A stretch of DNA of 64,000 bases from positions 43,537,380-43,601,379 of the forward strand of contig CM046303.1 of NCBI GenBank assembly GCA_025267735.1, read 5' to 3'. Both the position numbers and the translations under genes were made by a program. Shown here one piece after another: positions 12,201-22,932 of this stretch. Source of the DNA: Mactra quadrangularis. Its lineage: Eukaryota > Mollusca > Bivalvia > Venerida > Mactridae. How positions within the stretch are numbered: the stretch's first letter is position 1; the number at the start of each line of letters is the position of its first letter. The notes under the pieces are model-generated. The model saw nothing but the letters and a program-made list of their open reading frames with translations. It was not told where the DNA came from and did not search any database.

Positions 12201-14754
12201 TCATCGGACTTTTCCCGCTTGTCGATCCTCACTTCTCCCTCACATCACTGCACTTCTCCCTAAATTACTGGGAGGGAGAAGTCACTTCTCCCTAAATTTA
12301 GAACCCAGGCTCATCCCTGAACATATTTTAAAAATTAATGTCAAGTCTTGCAAACAGAATGCCCCTTGAAAAACAAGTACTCATTGGCTGATATTTTAAT
12401 AGCATGTTGCTGAAATAGACTATATATGGAATTCAAATATTTGGGTTTTCCCCTGCGGTACAAACAAACATGAAATGAAAACATGTGTACAAAAAACAAT
12501 AGGATTTAATCTATTGTTCGTGCTATTTAGCTATAATGTGTAGAAAACTTTGTTTGTACCGCCTGTGCACGGACGGAAAAACCCATAAATTTGAATTCCG
12601 GAGTAGGTCTATTGAAGGATATAAGATGGCATGCTTTAGTCGGAGAGTTTGTAGTGTGCTTTTTGAAAAAATGTATTCAGCTTACATAATAATTATAAAC
12701 TTGTATATTTCAGCTGCCACAGAACTTGATGCATTAAGAAAACCAGGAGAATCTTTAAGACCATCAGATTTATTAAAGGGTGTAAAATTAACTGGTGGAG
12801 ATTCTGTCACACCACAGATGGCTCTCATGCAAACCATGGCAGCTATGCACAAGAAGGTAACAATACTTTAAGTACTGAAATAACTATATTAAAATAGAAT
12901 TTATATTTTATAATAAAGTATATGTAGTAACTGTATATATTAGCACAAAAATTTAGGATGATTGCCTTATGAGTAATCAAATTGTGGGTAAGAAGTGTGC
13001 TGAATGGTCAATTAGTATGAAGAAAGTAATATTAGTAGTGGGTTGATAAATGTGGGCTATGCTTAGCAATGCTTAGTATTTCCTCACCAATTTAAGATTC
13101 AACATAATATTGTGAACTCATTGATTTATGCATTAAGAATATGATAAAACTGTTTTGACAATGATTTGGCAGTCTTGCTGTACAAATTCATTATTACCAT
13201 TATTTTTTATGTGCTGGTGTTTAGTTTGTTTTTCTATTTCTGCAATTTTAGTAGACATCTCTCCCTTCTCCTCTTCAAAACATCTACTTTTTACCTCAAT
13301 CATGTATCAAAGTTGTTGACTTGAGGGTAGTCAGTCATGGTTAGAATATAGTCCAGAAAATGTGTAAAGTAAACTGTTCTGTCTGCTATTATTGGAAACT
13401 TGTTTAAAGCTTCTTGAAATGAAACTATACAAATCGATGTGACCTTTTTATTTGAATGACAATACATTTACCCACAAATATAACTAAATGCTCTTTTTTA
13501 ACACCTTGTTCCTGGGACAAAATGTAACTGTAGGCCTTTTTTAAATATGCAAAAAGATTAAGTAAAAAAGAAAAGGTCCATTAAGAGTGCAATAGAAGAA
13601 ATGTATTGTTGATATGTAAATGATGATGAAAATTTTATTTATTATTCTAGGCACAAGAACTTACTGGTGTTGAAGTACCAAAGTATTATAATCCAGCTGC
13701 TGTAAATCCATTGAAGTATGCTGAACAAGTTCAGAAACGTAAACTTCTCTGGTCAAAGAAGACCGAAGAAAAAGATAAAAATAAAAATGTAAGTATGATT
13801 TTAAATTTGTAGTACATGAAACAATAGGAAGATTACTAATGAAAAAATGTCCAAAATATTTCATTGGTGATATTTTAGAATAAATTGTCCTATGTTAGTT
13901 TCTTATGGAGTAAACATAAACTGAGCAATAATGGTAAAACGGAATGCTTGCAGAGCCCAAACGTCTGCTTGCTTCAATGAACAGGTGTATTGGTTTGTGA
14001 TAGCAAGCTCGACTTCAATTTTGGCTATCCTAGTTTGGTTTTTGACCATTATTTGTCATAGTCTCGTATTCATCTGTAAAAGTTTAGCAAAACTGTTGGC
14101 AGAAATTCTGAACTTGCCATACATCATTAAATGAAATGATTGCTGTTAAGATTTTTAAAAAACTAAGCTTACTTATAGAGTAACCTATTTTAAGATTAAA
14201 AAATTCCTTAGAGCTTATTTATGGAGAAACCTATTTGAAAATGGTATTGTTAAATTTTATTTAACTGTCAGTGGTGCGTAAATTAACCCCTTTCATTTAA
14301 ATACTAGATATATTCAACTATTTTAATCAACAGTGGGTAGGAATGTACTAAAGAATGGTTATGTAAGTACCACTTGACAGTTGAATAAAATTTTACAATT
14401 GTTTGGCCGACCTTTTTTTCTCATTATTATTTAGTAAATGTTGTGTTGTTACAGGAGCAGATAGAATCCCAATGGAAATCAGCTTTTATTGGTGGAAGTG
14501 AGGATGATAAAGCTGTCTCTAAGTTCCGTAAACTAATGGGAATGAAAGGTGAAGACGGTGCAGCTTCTGCGGAACTATTATCTGAGGACGTACAGAAAAT
14601 GTCTGAAGAGCAACGTCGTAAACAGGCGGAATTATTTCAAAGACTTGACCAAGAATATCAGTTTGCTAGAATGACGACACACACACAACGTGGTGTTGGA
14701 CTTGGTTTCTCTACGACAGTTATAGACCCTAACCACCCACAGCATCCTCCTTGA
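246..14754 (+). CDS. RSRC2: RSRC2-like arginine/serine-rich protein, 10 coding exons
   Basis: Coding exons, all GT-AG with consistent phase: 246-320, 2822-3050, 3738-3811, 5726-5911, 7110-7205, 7977-8488, 9603-9727, 12714-12856, 13651-13788, 14455-14754. They give 1878 nt, 625 aa plus stop. The protein starts MDLLANYDDD. It has an acidic/Ser-rich N-terminal half, then an Arg/Ser/Lys repeat region (about residues 190-410, mostly exon 6). The conserved C-terminus contains QMALMQTMAAMHKKAQELTG, a VPKYYNPAAVNP motif, KFRKLMGMK and a final THTQRGVGLGF, matching the SMAP-type C-terminal domain of vertebrate RSRC2. Human RSRC2 is about 434 aa; the extra length is mainly RS and acidic sequence. A nuclear role in RNA processing is inferred from the family and the RS region. 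The start is the first in-frame ATG of exon 1. Exon 2 has an alternative in-phase donor (exon end 2969). Confidence 0.93.
846..930. repeat. Short perfect hairpin in RSRC2 intron 1
   Basis: Arms TAAGACCCTACATAAC (861-876) and its exact reverse complement (903-918) are separated by 26 bases. Weaker pairing extends outward. A short palindromic MITE or its remnant is the likeliest explanation. No duplicated target site is clear. Confidence 0.6.
1090..2570. repeat. Region bounded by repeated ATTGGGAA(T/G)GGTCC motifs
   Basis: The motif ATTGGGAA with GGGTCC occurs near 1110-1145 and four times in tandem between 2464 and 2550, ending in a GGTCCGTTTTCCGGACC palindrome. These may be the two ends of one intronic repeat of about 1.5 kb. 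No coding sequence of a transposase is visible between them. An open frame at 1451-1648 has no recognisable features. Confidence 0.35.
3085..3260. repeat. Small inverted-repeat element (hAT-like MITE)
   Basis: The left end reads AGGGCTGGCGAAATC. The right end, read in reverse complement, is AGGGCATGGGCGGTGAAATC, so the termini match imperfectly. The interior repeats CTTGTTTGTTCTTGC-like words. It lies in intron 2 of the RSRC2-like gene, just after exon 2. An AGGGCT terminus suggests a hAT-type MITE, but the exact ends and target duplication were not resolved. Confidence 0.45.
3812..7976. other. RSRC2 introns 3-5, no further gene seen
   Basis: Apart from exons 5726-5911 and 7110-7205, this is AT-rich intron. 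Open frames at 4702-4983 (+), 5989-6270 (-) and 7474-7662 (-) show no domains and no codon pattern suggesting real genes. A stretch near 7800 contains CAGTAAAATTCCACTATAAG, resembling one end of a pogo/Tc1-type element, but no partner end was found. Confidence 0.4.
8517..8722. repeat. Palindromic MITE, copy 1
   Basis: Begins near TAGACTATATCCAG and ends near CCGAATTAGATC. Long imperfect inverted arms include GGTACAAACAAAC on the left and GTTGTGTTTGTACC on the right. The same family occurs at 12416-12611 and 23268-23456. It lies about 30 bp after RSRC2 exon 6. The whole element should fold back into a hairpin. Confidence 0.65.
9266..9575 (+). mobile_element. tRNA-derived SINE, full length, 13-bp target duplication
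   Basis: The head carries A-box-like GGCTAGCTCAGTTGGTAGC and B-box-like GGTCGATTCCC, followed by a body with GTGGAGCTTGGTCATGAAAT and TTGTCAGTCACTGACGAAAG. The tail is CAACAAACAAACAAA. It is flanked by a perfect direct repeat ACTAAAGTTATAA (9253-9265 and 9576-9588), a retroposition target duplication. The family has further copies at 16200-16430, 37250-37440, 40240-40480, 45688-45990, 47233-47570 and 60790-61075. The insertion lies 27 bp before RSRC2 exon 7. Confidence 0.9.
9825..10165. mobile_element. PIF/Harbinger-like MITE, copy 1
   Basis: The termini are TGCTACAGTCTCATAAA on the left and, in reverse complement on the right, TGCCGCAGTCCCATAAAA. The flanks are TTA on both sides (9822-9824 and 10166-10168), which fits the 3-bp TWA duplications of PIF/Harbinger elements. 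A related copy is at 39829-40172 with the same ends and TTA flanks. No transposase is present, so it is non-autonomous. Family assignment is inferred from ends and duplication length only. Confidence 0.65.
10254..10515 (+). repeat. Dispersed repeat, ATTATACCCCCGCTTCG family, copy 1
   Basis: Starts ATTATACCCCCGCTTCGAAG and ends GGTATCACTAGTGAGCATTAG then CTCACAGATTTACTTGTT. A near-identical copy is at 44772-45053. It contains a GTCCGTGCGTCCGTCCGTT run. No coding capacity. The opening TATACCCCC and closing GGGGGTA give short inverted ends. Confidence 0.75.
10970..12319. mobile_element. 1.35-kb inverted-repeat element (CAGGGAT ends), copy 1
   Basis: The left end CAGGGATAAGCC matches the right end read in reverse, CAGGGATGAGCC. 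A 5-bp direct repeat AACAT flanks it (10965-10969 and 12320-12324). Near the right end, GGGAGAAGT/ACTTCTCCC words form an internal palindrome. A diverged second copy is at 57930-59325. No intact transposase frame is visible. CAGGG termini resemble hAT ends, but hAT duplications are 8 bp, so the superfamily stays open. It lies in RSRC2 intron 7. Confidence 0.75.
12416..12611. repeat. Palindromic MITE, copy 2
   Basis: Left arm words GGGTTTTCCCCTGCGGTACA and right arm words TTTGTTTGTACCGCCTGTGC / GGAAAAACCC are inverted copies; outer TAGAC/TAGGTCTA words are also inverted. Same family as 8517-8722 and 23268-23456. It lies about 100 bp before RSRC2 exon 8. Confidence 0.7.
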
Positions 14755-17083
14755 TTTGGTTTCATTACAAGCTAGTTTGTCATTTGTTCATTACCTGGTA
14801 CAGTGATGATTTGTTACTTTGTGAGGATATAGATAACACATTACTTATACCAGACTTTACTTACATTATGTGAAAGACAACTACCAAGTTTTTAGTTGCA
14901 CCAACATGATAAAATATATCAAATCAAAACAAGCCATGTTTGATATGTGAATGTTTTACAAGTCAAAGTGAACTGGCAGCTTGACAAGAATCAATTTTAA
15001 AAAGGGATTCTGACAAAATACATCATATATATATACTGTATACTTTTATCCCAGGAAATCTGTTTGAAATATTGTCGTTTTAATTTTACTCATTTTGATG
15101 TATTGCCTTGACGATTGTTTTGAAAGACGAAAGTCTTCTTCATAATTGACCTATAGTTTTTGCTTTATGAGTACACTTATGATTAAGAAGGAGCATGTGC
15201 TTGTGATTCTCATCCAGGTTTGATAGTAATATAATTACAACAATTTGAATATCATTGTGATTATATTCACTGTCTTTAATTTGTTATAAAATGACTGTAA
15301 ATTGTGTGATAGTTAATTTGTATTGGCAAGGTTTGTCACTTCCTGTTTTACCAAGAACTCCAAAAGAATCCCAAGTCAATTATTTAAAGTTTTTTTCTTG
15401 TATAAGGGATTTCTGTTATAAAGCACAGAATCACAGATACAGATTTACAATTATAGATTATGATGGTCAATTTATAGATACTCATTTTCACATATGGATT
15501 GGGCAGTTTTTAAGGTACCTAATGGAATTCCCTGCTGATCTTCTCGGGGACTCCTAACTTTTTGGGATCCTTGGACACCATAAGTGTTGAACCTGGAAGG
15601 TGATTAAATTTGGTTGTAAAGTATTGATAAAAGATTTTTATCTCTAATTTGGTGTGAATGAAAAGGAATTATACAATGGGTTGGTCCATTTTTTAAAGTG
15701 CCTCTACTTGCAAGATTATATATGCCATAGTAGAATAGTCACTATCACAAATATCATGTTTGTTATTGTTTATTTTACCATTAAATGTTTGGTATAACAG
15801 AGTTGCACATGCTCAGAGAGCATGTATGACTATGAGTAAACTTGGTGATGACATAATTTATTTTATCACTTTTCATCTTTATAAATATGATACATGTGAT
15901 GTATAGGTTTTGTGAACTTAAAAAAGTGTACTCCGTTTCTTTAAAATGAGTGTACAGACTTACATGTTCTTGTTTAAAGAAATTATGTTAATGTAAATTT
16001 TGTACTATGATCCAGAAAAGTGACTTATTTGATGTAATTTTAAAAGTAACATATGTTTTATGTATTAGTTGAAGTGAGATAATAATTAAAGAAAAAAATG
16101 TTTACAATATTTTTGTTTTGTTTTGTTTGTTATGTAAAATGATGCAGAGAGACGGATCATATTTAACTTGTGTTCATTTACATGCATATTGAGTTCTTTT
16201 TGGCTGGGTTAAAGCCATAGCAGCACATTGTATATGCCATATCACTGGGGTCAGTGAAACTACTCACTGTTCCTGGAAATGCTAAATCTCTTGATTTAGC
16301 TGTTAACCAGTTATTAGATTTATATTTCGGTCAGTGACTGACAAATGCCCTACATGATTAAGAATCATTGGTAAGAGGGAGACTGGCCATAGAAATTATT
16401 TCATTACCAAGCTCCATGTAGCTTTATGACTTCCTATTATATTATCAATTGTTTGGAATCTGCCTTTTCCTCTACTGTTATTTTAAATATTCACATTCAC
16501 AACCTCCTTCAAATCTGTTCGTTGATAGAAGTATACAACAGCCTGTTCATTAAACATCAGTAAGGATACACAATGCAATGGTGTGTGCTGAATTGTAGGG
16601 GTGTAACAATGCAGTTAAAACCGTATTGCAATACATATTGTTCTTTGAGCATACATGCATAGCATAAATTAATGCACGTGCATTGTCTTAATTTTATCAA
16701 CATTATACATAGATATTTGTATTTCCAAATGATCTACACGTATAACGCAAATGTTTGAATAAGTTAGAAAAAAGGTTTTGAATGGACTTTCAAAGATAAT
16801 TATTCTCTCACATTACGAAAAATATTTCAAGTTTAACACATTTTAACATTAATTCAAACATCTAAATTTCAGACTCTGATTAAAACAATCGGTAAGAAAC
16901 ATAACTAGAAAAACCCGTTCAGAGAAAACGAACTGGTTAAAAACCGTCATAAGTCGAATTGCAATATTAACCAGGATATCAGTTAACCGTTACACCCCTC
17001 CTGAATTGTATCCTAAGCCACTGCTGGACACACTTAATTGAAATTCATAAACATGAACTATTAGTTACCACAATTAGAATATT
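14755..17083. other. 3' UTR of RSRC2-like gene and convergent intergenic region
   Basis: The RSRC2 stop is at 14752-14754 and the Kazal gene ends at 17122 on the opposite strand, so the two genes converge here. ATTAAA at about 16085-16090, followed by an A-run, is a possible poly(A) signal for RSRC2. The open frame at 15291-15557 has no recognisable domain and is probably in the 3' UTR. A reverse SINE fragment occupies about 16200-16430. Confidence 0.4.
16200..16430 (-). mobile_element. tRNA-derived SINE fragment, reverse, diverged
   Basis: On the minus strand it shows the SINE body: CAAGCTCC-type start, GGTCATGAAAT-like, CAGTCACTGACC and the TTAACAGCTAAATC block, ending near TTAACCCAGCC. 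The tRNA-like head is absent or too diverged to see. Same family as 9266-9575. Confidence 0.6.
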
Positions 17084-17089
17084 TTTATT
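17084..17089 (-). terminator. Candidate poly(A) signal of the Kazal gene
   Basis: AATAAA on the minus strand, about 33 bases after the stop codon of the Kazal-domain gene. Position and sequence fit a polyadenylation signal, though the 3' UTR would be very short. Confidence 0.5.
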
Positions 17090-17121
17090 TGCAAGAATAT
17101 GACAATTGTATTCAAAACATA

Positions 17122-20100
17122 TTAACACATTCCAAATTTCTTGACATCTAAGTCTCTGTGTGCACATCTTGACTTCTCGTACTCGCATCTGAAATATAAG
17201 AAGTTTAATGACCCAAAAATCAACATTTTGTTGAACAAAACAATTATTTATTATCCTTTTTATGCTGATGATGTTACAATGTACTGTGAAACCTTTGTCA
17301 GCAATATGTTACCAGACCTGGCTAAATATTTTTTGTATAGGCTAATCTGGGTCTATATGCATAGAATTGGTTGTCCAAATTCGTAGTTTGATCTCGTACA
17401 CCCTTAAACTGAATATGGACTACTCCAAGTTTATGACTGGACAAGTCTATCACTACAATGTGGTGGGTTTATAGGTTAAAATAGATATTTGAATATTCTG
17501 AAATGTAACAAAGAAATAGGAACAAGTTCAAGTATTTCTACTTACACATTGTCGTAAGTGACGTTATCTGTTCCGCAAACTTTCCCTGTATTGGTTGGAC
17601 AGTCTTGGTGCATTAATTCAAGACAGAAAAAATCTAGAAGTTGATTATGGTTTAAAAATATAGGTTCTCTCGTTGTAGGGGCCACTGTGGAACCACCTAC
17701 AATTGGTGTCAAGGTCGTGGCTGCAGGGGCCATTGTTGTGGCTACAGTGCCTGCAACAGTGAAGCCATGAGAGGCACACGAACCAAGAAATTTCAAGTGA
17801 AGTGTTCTGTCAATACATTGCTCTTTAGCAAGATAACATCTGAAAAGAATCAAATAAGGGTAAAGTTAATTGTAAATCACCATGCTTTTGGTTGAAGTCA
17901 GTATCCATTGATTTAATACATTATTTATATAACTTATAAGCGTTAAAATGAATCGAAATTGTGTTAATTGGTATTGATACAATTTTAAACGGAACTTATG
18001 AAGAAAGAAAAATAATTGTTGACTTTTTAATTGGGAATGATGTTACGTTGAACAATTAGAATGACAGTTGCTGCACGACAAGCACCAAAGCACTTAAAAT
18101 TAGTAAAATACACACAAATATGCTCTAATAATGTATTGAAATAAAATGGTTCCGCATACAGAGTCGTGTACCATTCTGTACACAAACGGTCTGACTGACC
18201 TTTGTACGGAGACGCCGCGCATCACGGGTAAACTGTTTATTTACCTGAAAACACGTGGCCCAATGTTTACATTCTATCAAATTCCCCCCTTCAAGTATAC
18301 TGAACAAAAAGAGTATGATTTTTGTGTCTACTCAACAAAATTTGACTATCCAACCAACTAACCTCATTAATTAAAATTTTTATACCGGTAGTTAAACCTT
18401 CATCATAACGTGTTTACATCTGTCATTCTTTACACAGTAATTTGAAATCGAAACTAGGTTACACGATTTAACTATGCACAGGGTTTTAAAAGTACTTTGT
18501 ATGTATAGATTTATATTCCTGTAGCTATGAGTGATTATTTATTTTATATGTCAACAACGACTTTGTCAAAAAATGAAAAAATCCAACGATTTTGTCTTCA
18601 TGCGCCGCACTTTATTCTGTTGCGTGCCAAAACGCCGAATTTTGAGACGGTTGTGCGTCTTAGTATAGAGGTGATATCTTCATTTATAGAATGAGTCGTG
18701 TACGCGTCGTGAACTTCTATGAATTTATGCATACTTCATTGCATTCATAGTACAACGTACATAAGGTAATGTTTACGAGGACTTAGTATGAATGTGTTAT
18801 TTTATGACATTGATAAAATATATTGTAAATGAATATTGTATAAAACATTTTCATTAGCTCTGGTACCAGTGTTTGCTGGTGACAATCAGCAACTTAGACA
18901 GCATCTTTATCCCGCATTACACATTCATGGGCGACCGGCATGGTTTCAAAAACACTTTCCCTAAACTAGTCAATCCCGCATTTTTACGTGTCTGGACCCC
19001 CCCCCTCAAAATGGCCGCAACAGCCTTGAAATTGGTGTATTTTAACTGGATTTTGAGAATTTTACTTCATGAGAGTTGTCCCAAAAATGACATTTTTCCG
19101 CGCACCTCCTCCATCAAGAGATGTCTCAGGGGGGGGTCCGAAAAGGGGATGTGCTGTTTGTAACTGGGGTTTGAAGGGGTACAGCGCCCCACATCGCCAG
19201 AAATAAAATCGGGCTCACTGAGTGCAGGAAAATGGCGCAAAATGTCGGTAAGAAAACATGTTTTCAGTAACTGAAATCAACTGGCACTTTAGACCACAAT
19301 TTTGAAAAAAAATAAACTGAATGAAACGCAAAGTTGGGGTTCAAAAAGAGCGAAAATTGCACTTTTGCCCTTTTGCCCCGCCCCAGCGTTGTCATGGTAA
19401 GTAGGATCGTAGCTCAACTTGTTTTTTTAAAGGCAGTTTCCTTAACTTGGTCAAGTTGCATATCTGTCTGTAAATTAATAATGGAATTAAAGCATCTTGA
19501 AATAGCCCTAGCGCGTCAAGGTGAAAAAATGGATACTTTTCACGCATGTCGCAATCAGTAAAGGACTATACAGACTCAGTGCCGGTCGCCTATGTTCACA
19601 ATCGAAAGAGAAGTGGAACTTTTTGGGAAATTTAAGAGATAAATATATCGTAAAACTTAAATAAACAGTCAGCCAATACATGTAACTATATGGACTATCA
19701 GTTGCAAGATGTCGTACTGTAATATGATATGCTAATATTATTTTATTTAAGAACAGTAGTGTTGTGAAATACGTACTGACGTTGCGCACAATGTTCGACA
19801 ATTGACGTTTTTCGCGTGTTTTCGATCATTCGCCGTATAATAATATTTTGCACGATATTAATTTTCCAACATGTTATATATGGAATGAAAAAGCATTTGT
19901 TGCCGATTACGGTAGTGTTCATTGCTTTAATATTAAATAACATTAAGTGTTATTTGAATATGAAAATAAAGTGGGCTAGCGTCGTTTTGAGCGTGTCCCA
20001 ACGTAACAAGCAATTAATAGTTTTATTCGGAAAAATGCTGTGGTTCCATTAATAATTGAACAACTCCCGAAAAACTTTAGCCTTTTACACTGACGTCAAA

Positions 20101-22652
20101 TCCGTTGATGACGTCATTAAACGGAGTTAATAGTTGGAGAATATCTGTGTCTAGCAAAACTGTTAAAATCTGTAAAATTTGCGCCATTTCTATAATTGAC
20201 GTTTGTTTAACTAGATGTGTTAAAAGAGGTCTTTATATTTGTGAAAAAACAAGTCTGTATTGATTTTGTAATTTTTGTGCTTAATCCTTACATATATAGT
20301 TTATGGTATATAGAGTTATAGTTGCAACGAGACAAATTCAAATTCATGTCTAGCAACAATGTGAATTCACTCATTTTTGTGATGTTAAACAACGTTAAAC
20401 AGGTGCGTATTTCCCATTACGCACATTACGCACGAGCGTAACCTTAATTCCTGAAATCGGAAATCTTAAAGTGCCAAATACACTGAAAAATTGGAACCGG
20501 TGGCCAAATTATCATCAAAATGCATCTTAGCCAGTGTAGTGTAAAATATTTTGGGGTGGGCATGCCATCAGACCCCTAGCATTTGTACGTAACCCGAAAA
20601 ACAGCCTAGATACGCGCCTGACGTTAAAAACAGAGGTGAGAAGTGATTTCTTTGTATGCATGCACGAGTCTTGGGTATGATGCGCTTATAAGGAACTACC
20701 ATGAAACAGCTCACGCAAAGGTTCCGCAAGACGCCGCTGGTGGCATTCTTAAACGACAGGCAGATACCGCTGTGATAAGAGGGAAGACTACCATTCAAAA
20801 AATGAAAATGAAGAAGATTTCTAAAACTTCGCTAAAGAAAATTTAGAAATCCCGAAGTCATAATACAATACTGTAAAACAACTTAAACTTCAAGTATTAC
20901 AATGAATGACCGCAGTATCATTACGTTAAACAACTACATAATCTATCAGATGACAGAACTATTTTTATCGGCCAGAAATTGACTGTGTAGTAGATCAGAG
21001 ACAAACGTATCACTTCGCACGTTAAACTGGTCAGGCATTTTCGTCGATAGTTCTCGATCTGAAGTATAACTTCAGCAAAATCGCCTAAAGTCTAAAAACG
21101 GTGTGTTTAAAACCGTGTTAACACATCTGGTAGTTTTATGACGTCCAGCGCACCTAACCTAGCTTTCATGGACCCTTGTCTGTAGCCAGTACTCACCTAC
21201 CCTTCAACAAGGCCGGAAACTTCTCCATATACCATATCGATGAAGCAAAATTGACTTTATTGTCAAATATTTATAGAAGGGTATAACCTCTGCGATGGGA
21301 TTCGAACCCGTATTCCACTCAGAACACGAGATTCCAAATCCCGGCTCGCTACCAACTGCGCTACCGAAACTACAAAAATTATACGTGTTCGCTGCCCCAA
21401 TACGACGTTATGGTTAGGCTAAATAGTCGAACATTGTGCGCAACGTCACCAAATCTTATCTGTAGCTATACTTACGAATTTGGATAATCTTTACCATTTG
21501 TAGCACAAACAACTCCAGGTGTATAAGTGACACAATTCAGAGAGCTTACCCAACCACAATTCAAGAATGCTTGAGCATTTACCACTGTAAAATATGTAGT
21601 ACGTAAATGATATTGAGGGAATATTTTTACATAATCTGAATTTATTTGGAAACGTATATAAATATATTCAAGAAACATTGGCGGAGATTTTTTCTTAACG
21701 TAAAAAACGTGTTAACTTTTAGTCATGTTCATCTATCAACAAAGGAATGAAGGATATGAATTTCGGGCTGAGGAACTAGTAGTATATACGGCATTATAAG
21801 CCTGCTATCAGTTCACACTGGTCTTTGATTTCACCTATATAATAATCAGAATCAACCATGCAGCCTATATAAGAGATCATGATTAATATTAAATATCTCC
21901 AGAAATGTTTCGTCATTGAAAGAAGTAGAGTTCCATCATCTTGGTATAAAATGTATGACATTTCAGTGACACTCAGCATCACTCTGAACTCAATCGGGTT
22001 GATCCAATAGTTGAAGGTCACCGAAATTGCCAATGTCTTACGATTAACTCGGCGTTTCATCGAGTAAATTTAACGACGGCTACGATGGCACCCGATCTGA
22101 TTGTATCATAGATAATTGTAAAGTTTACTAGTTCTACGTGTTGTATCGGGCTCAATCGGAGCAACTCGGTATTTTCCGTCGCTTAAGGCCACACCAAATT
22201 GATGTGTTCTGTTGATTTTTTCTGGAAAATAATGGGGAGAGCGAACGAAGAAAACAAAATTAAAAAATCTTAATTCAGTTGCTTTATATATCGGTTTGAC
22301 CAAATTTTTATGAGCGAGCGAGAAAATAAACATTTTTTTGTAAAAAACGTCAAAACTAAGGTGCGAGCTAATCCATAGAACACATAATCAACTTGTTGTG
22401 GCCTAATATAAATGGGCTACGAGTTTCGCTTGACCAGAGCTCTAACAGGTCAATGAAGCTGGATACTATGAAACTCGAGTAAATTCTCTTCATATAAAAC
22501 ACTATATTACTTGATAATGTATATGACAGTATATGATAGTGATTGTATAGTGCATAAAATGGAATCTCATTGTATATATTACATTCCATATTCAAATTAT
22601 ATAGTGCTTAAACCAACAAAATACAATTATACGCAATATGTCATACAAAAAT

Positions 22653-22688
<36 letters not shown>

Positions 22689-22823
22689 TATTAATGCTAA
22701 TTTTTGAACGAAAAAATGAATTAGTAGAAACCAATCTAAATTTAATTTATGATTGACTTACAGATAAATGCTTATATTTTTACCTGACAAAGCAGCGAGT
22801 AAGGTAACAAAATAACCCAACAT
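17122..22823 (-). CDS. Secreted protein with two Kazal domains
   Basis: Exons in transcript order: 22823-22784, 21584-21476, 17839-17546, 17188-17122, GT-AG throughout; 510 nt, 169 aa. It opens with a hydrophobic signal peptide, MLGYFVTLLAALSVVNA. Kazal domain 1 has Cys at 23, 31, 40, 51, 58 and 71 with the GKDYPNSC core. A Thr/Pro/Ala-rich linker (about residues 78-105, likely O-glycosylated) follows. Domain 2 repeats the six-Cys pattern with VCGTDNVTYDNVC and ends FGMC-stop. Each domain has the spacing C-x6-C-x12-C at its end, as in Kazal modules with a central helix. The family typically inhibits serine proteases; by position the P1 residue would be Thr in both domains, so target specificity is unclear. 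It lies between, and opposite to, RSRC2 and DAGLB. No one-to-one named orthologue is recognised. Confidence 0.88.
18172..18693 (+). mobile_element. 522-bp element with 10-bp target duplication, copy 1
   Basis: The ends are CATTCTGTA on the left and TATAGAATG on the right, i.e. short inverted repeats CATTCT(G/A)TA. A perfect 10-bp direct repeat AGTCGTGTAC flanks it (18162-18171 and 18694-18703). A second copy, 55330-55871, is flanked by CTCTACACT on both sides. Target duplications of 9-10 bp are typical of Mutator-like elements. No transposase is present. It lies in Kazal gene intron 2. Confidence 0.8.
18870..19500 (+). repeat. Dispersed repeat, GGGTTTGAAGG...CAGCGCCCCACATC family, copy 1
   Basis: Shares with 24180-24590 an ordered set of blocks: TTTTTCCGCGCACCTCC, a CTCAGGGGG run, CTGGGGTTTGAAGG, CAGCGCCCCACATC and AAGTTGCATATCTGTC. 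The copies are diverged and differ in length. An open frame inside has no recognised domain. It lies in intron 2 of the Kazal gene. Confidence 0.65.
20640..20848 (+). pseudogene. Possible fragment of a repeat-associated protein
   Basis: A 67-codon frame includes RNYHETAHAKVPQDAAGGIL and KRQADTAV. This resembles a motif (AHGKGxxDGxGxxxKRxAD) that I associate with uncharacterised, often multicopy invertebrate proteins. The frame has no long continuation and sits inside an intron on the opposite strand, so it is more likely a relic than a gene. Family recognition is from memory and tentative. Confidence 0.3.
21180..21370 (-). repeat. tRNA-like SINE head, reverse
   Basis: Read on the minus strand, the sequence shows GGTAGCGCAGTTGGTAGCG (A-box-like) and GGGTTCGAATCCC (B-box-like) at tRNA-like spacing. 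It then runs into unrelated body sequence. The acceptor ends do not pair, so this is not taken as a functional tRNA. It is probably a second SINE family, distinct from 9266-9575. Confidence 0.5.
22187..22330 (+). repeat. Solo end of the GGCCACACC inverted-repeat family
   Basis: GGCCACACCAAATTGAT at 22187 matches the terminus of the 2-kb element at 25690-27672 and is preceded by TAA. Downstream GAGCGAACGAAG and GAGCGAGCGAG words resemble the CGCTCGC words near that element's right end. No opposite terminus was found, so this appears to be a truncated copy. Confidence 0.5.
22654..22684. repeat. (TA)n microsatellite
   Basis: An uninterrupted run of alternating T and A of about 28 bases in intron 1 of the Kazal gene. 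Confidence 0.9.
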
Positions 22824-22914
22824 CTTTATGTTATATTAAGTACACTCCAGCAATATGTTAAAATTCACTAGTGAAAATTTGTCAGGTGTACCAAACCTTC
22901 CCGTTATCTTGACC

Positions 22915-22932
22915 TTTTCATATATATGTACA
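22915..22932 (-). promoter_or_regulatory. Candidate TATA element of the Kazal gene
   Basis: On the minus strand the sequence reads ACATATATATGAAAAGG, about 100 bases before the start codon at 22823. That spacing would leave a 5' UTR of roughly 65-75 nt. The AT-rich setting makes chance matches common. Confidence 0.35.

Noticed and set aside
21285..21366. Functional tRNA gene on the minus strand
   Set aside because: The D-arm and T-arm-like words are good but the acceptor stem does not pair and the T arm is imperfect. Treated as a SINE head.
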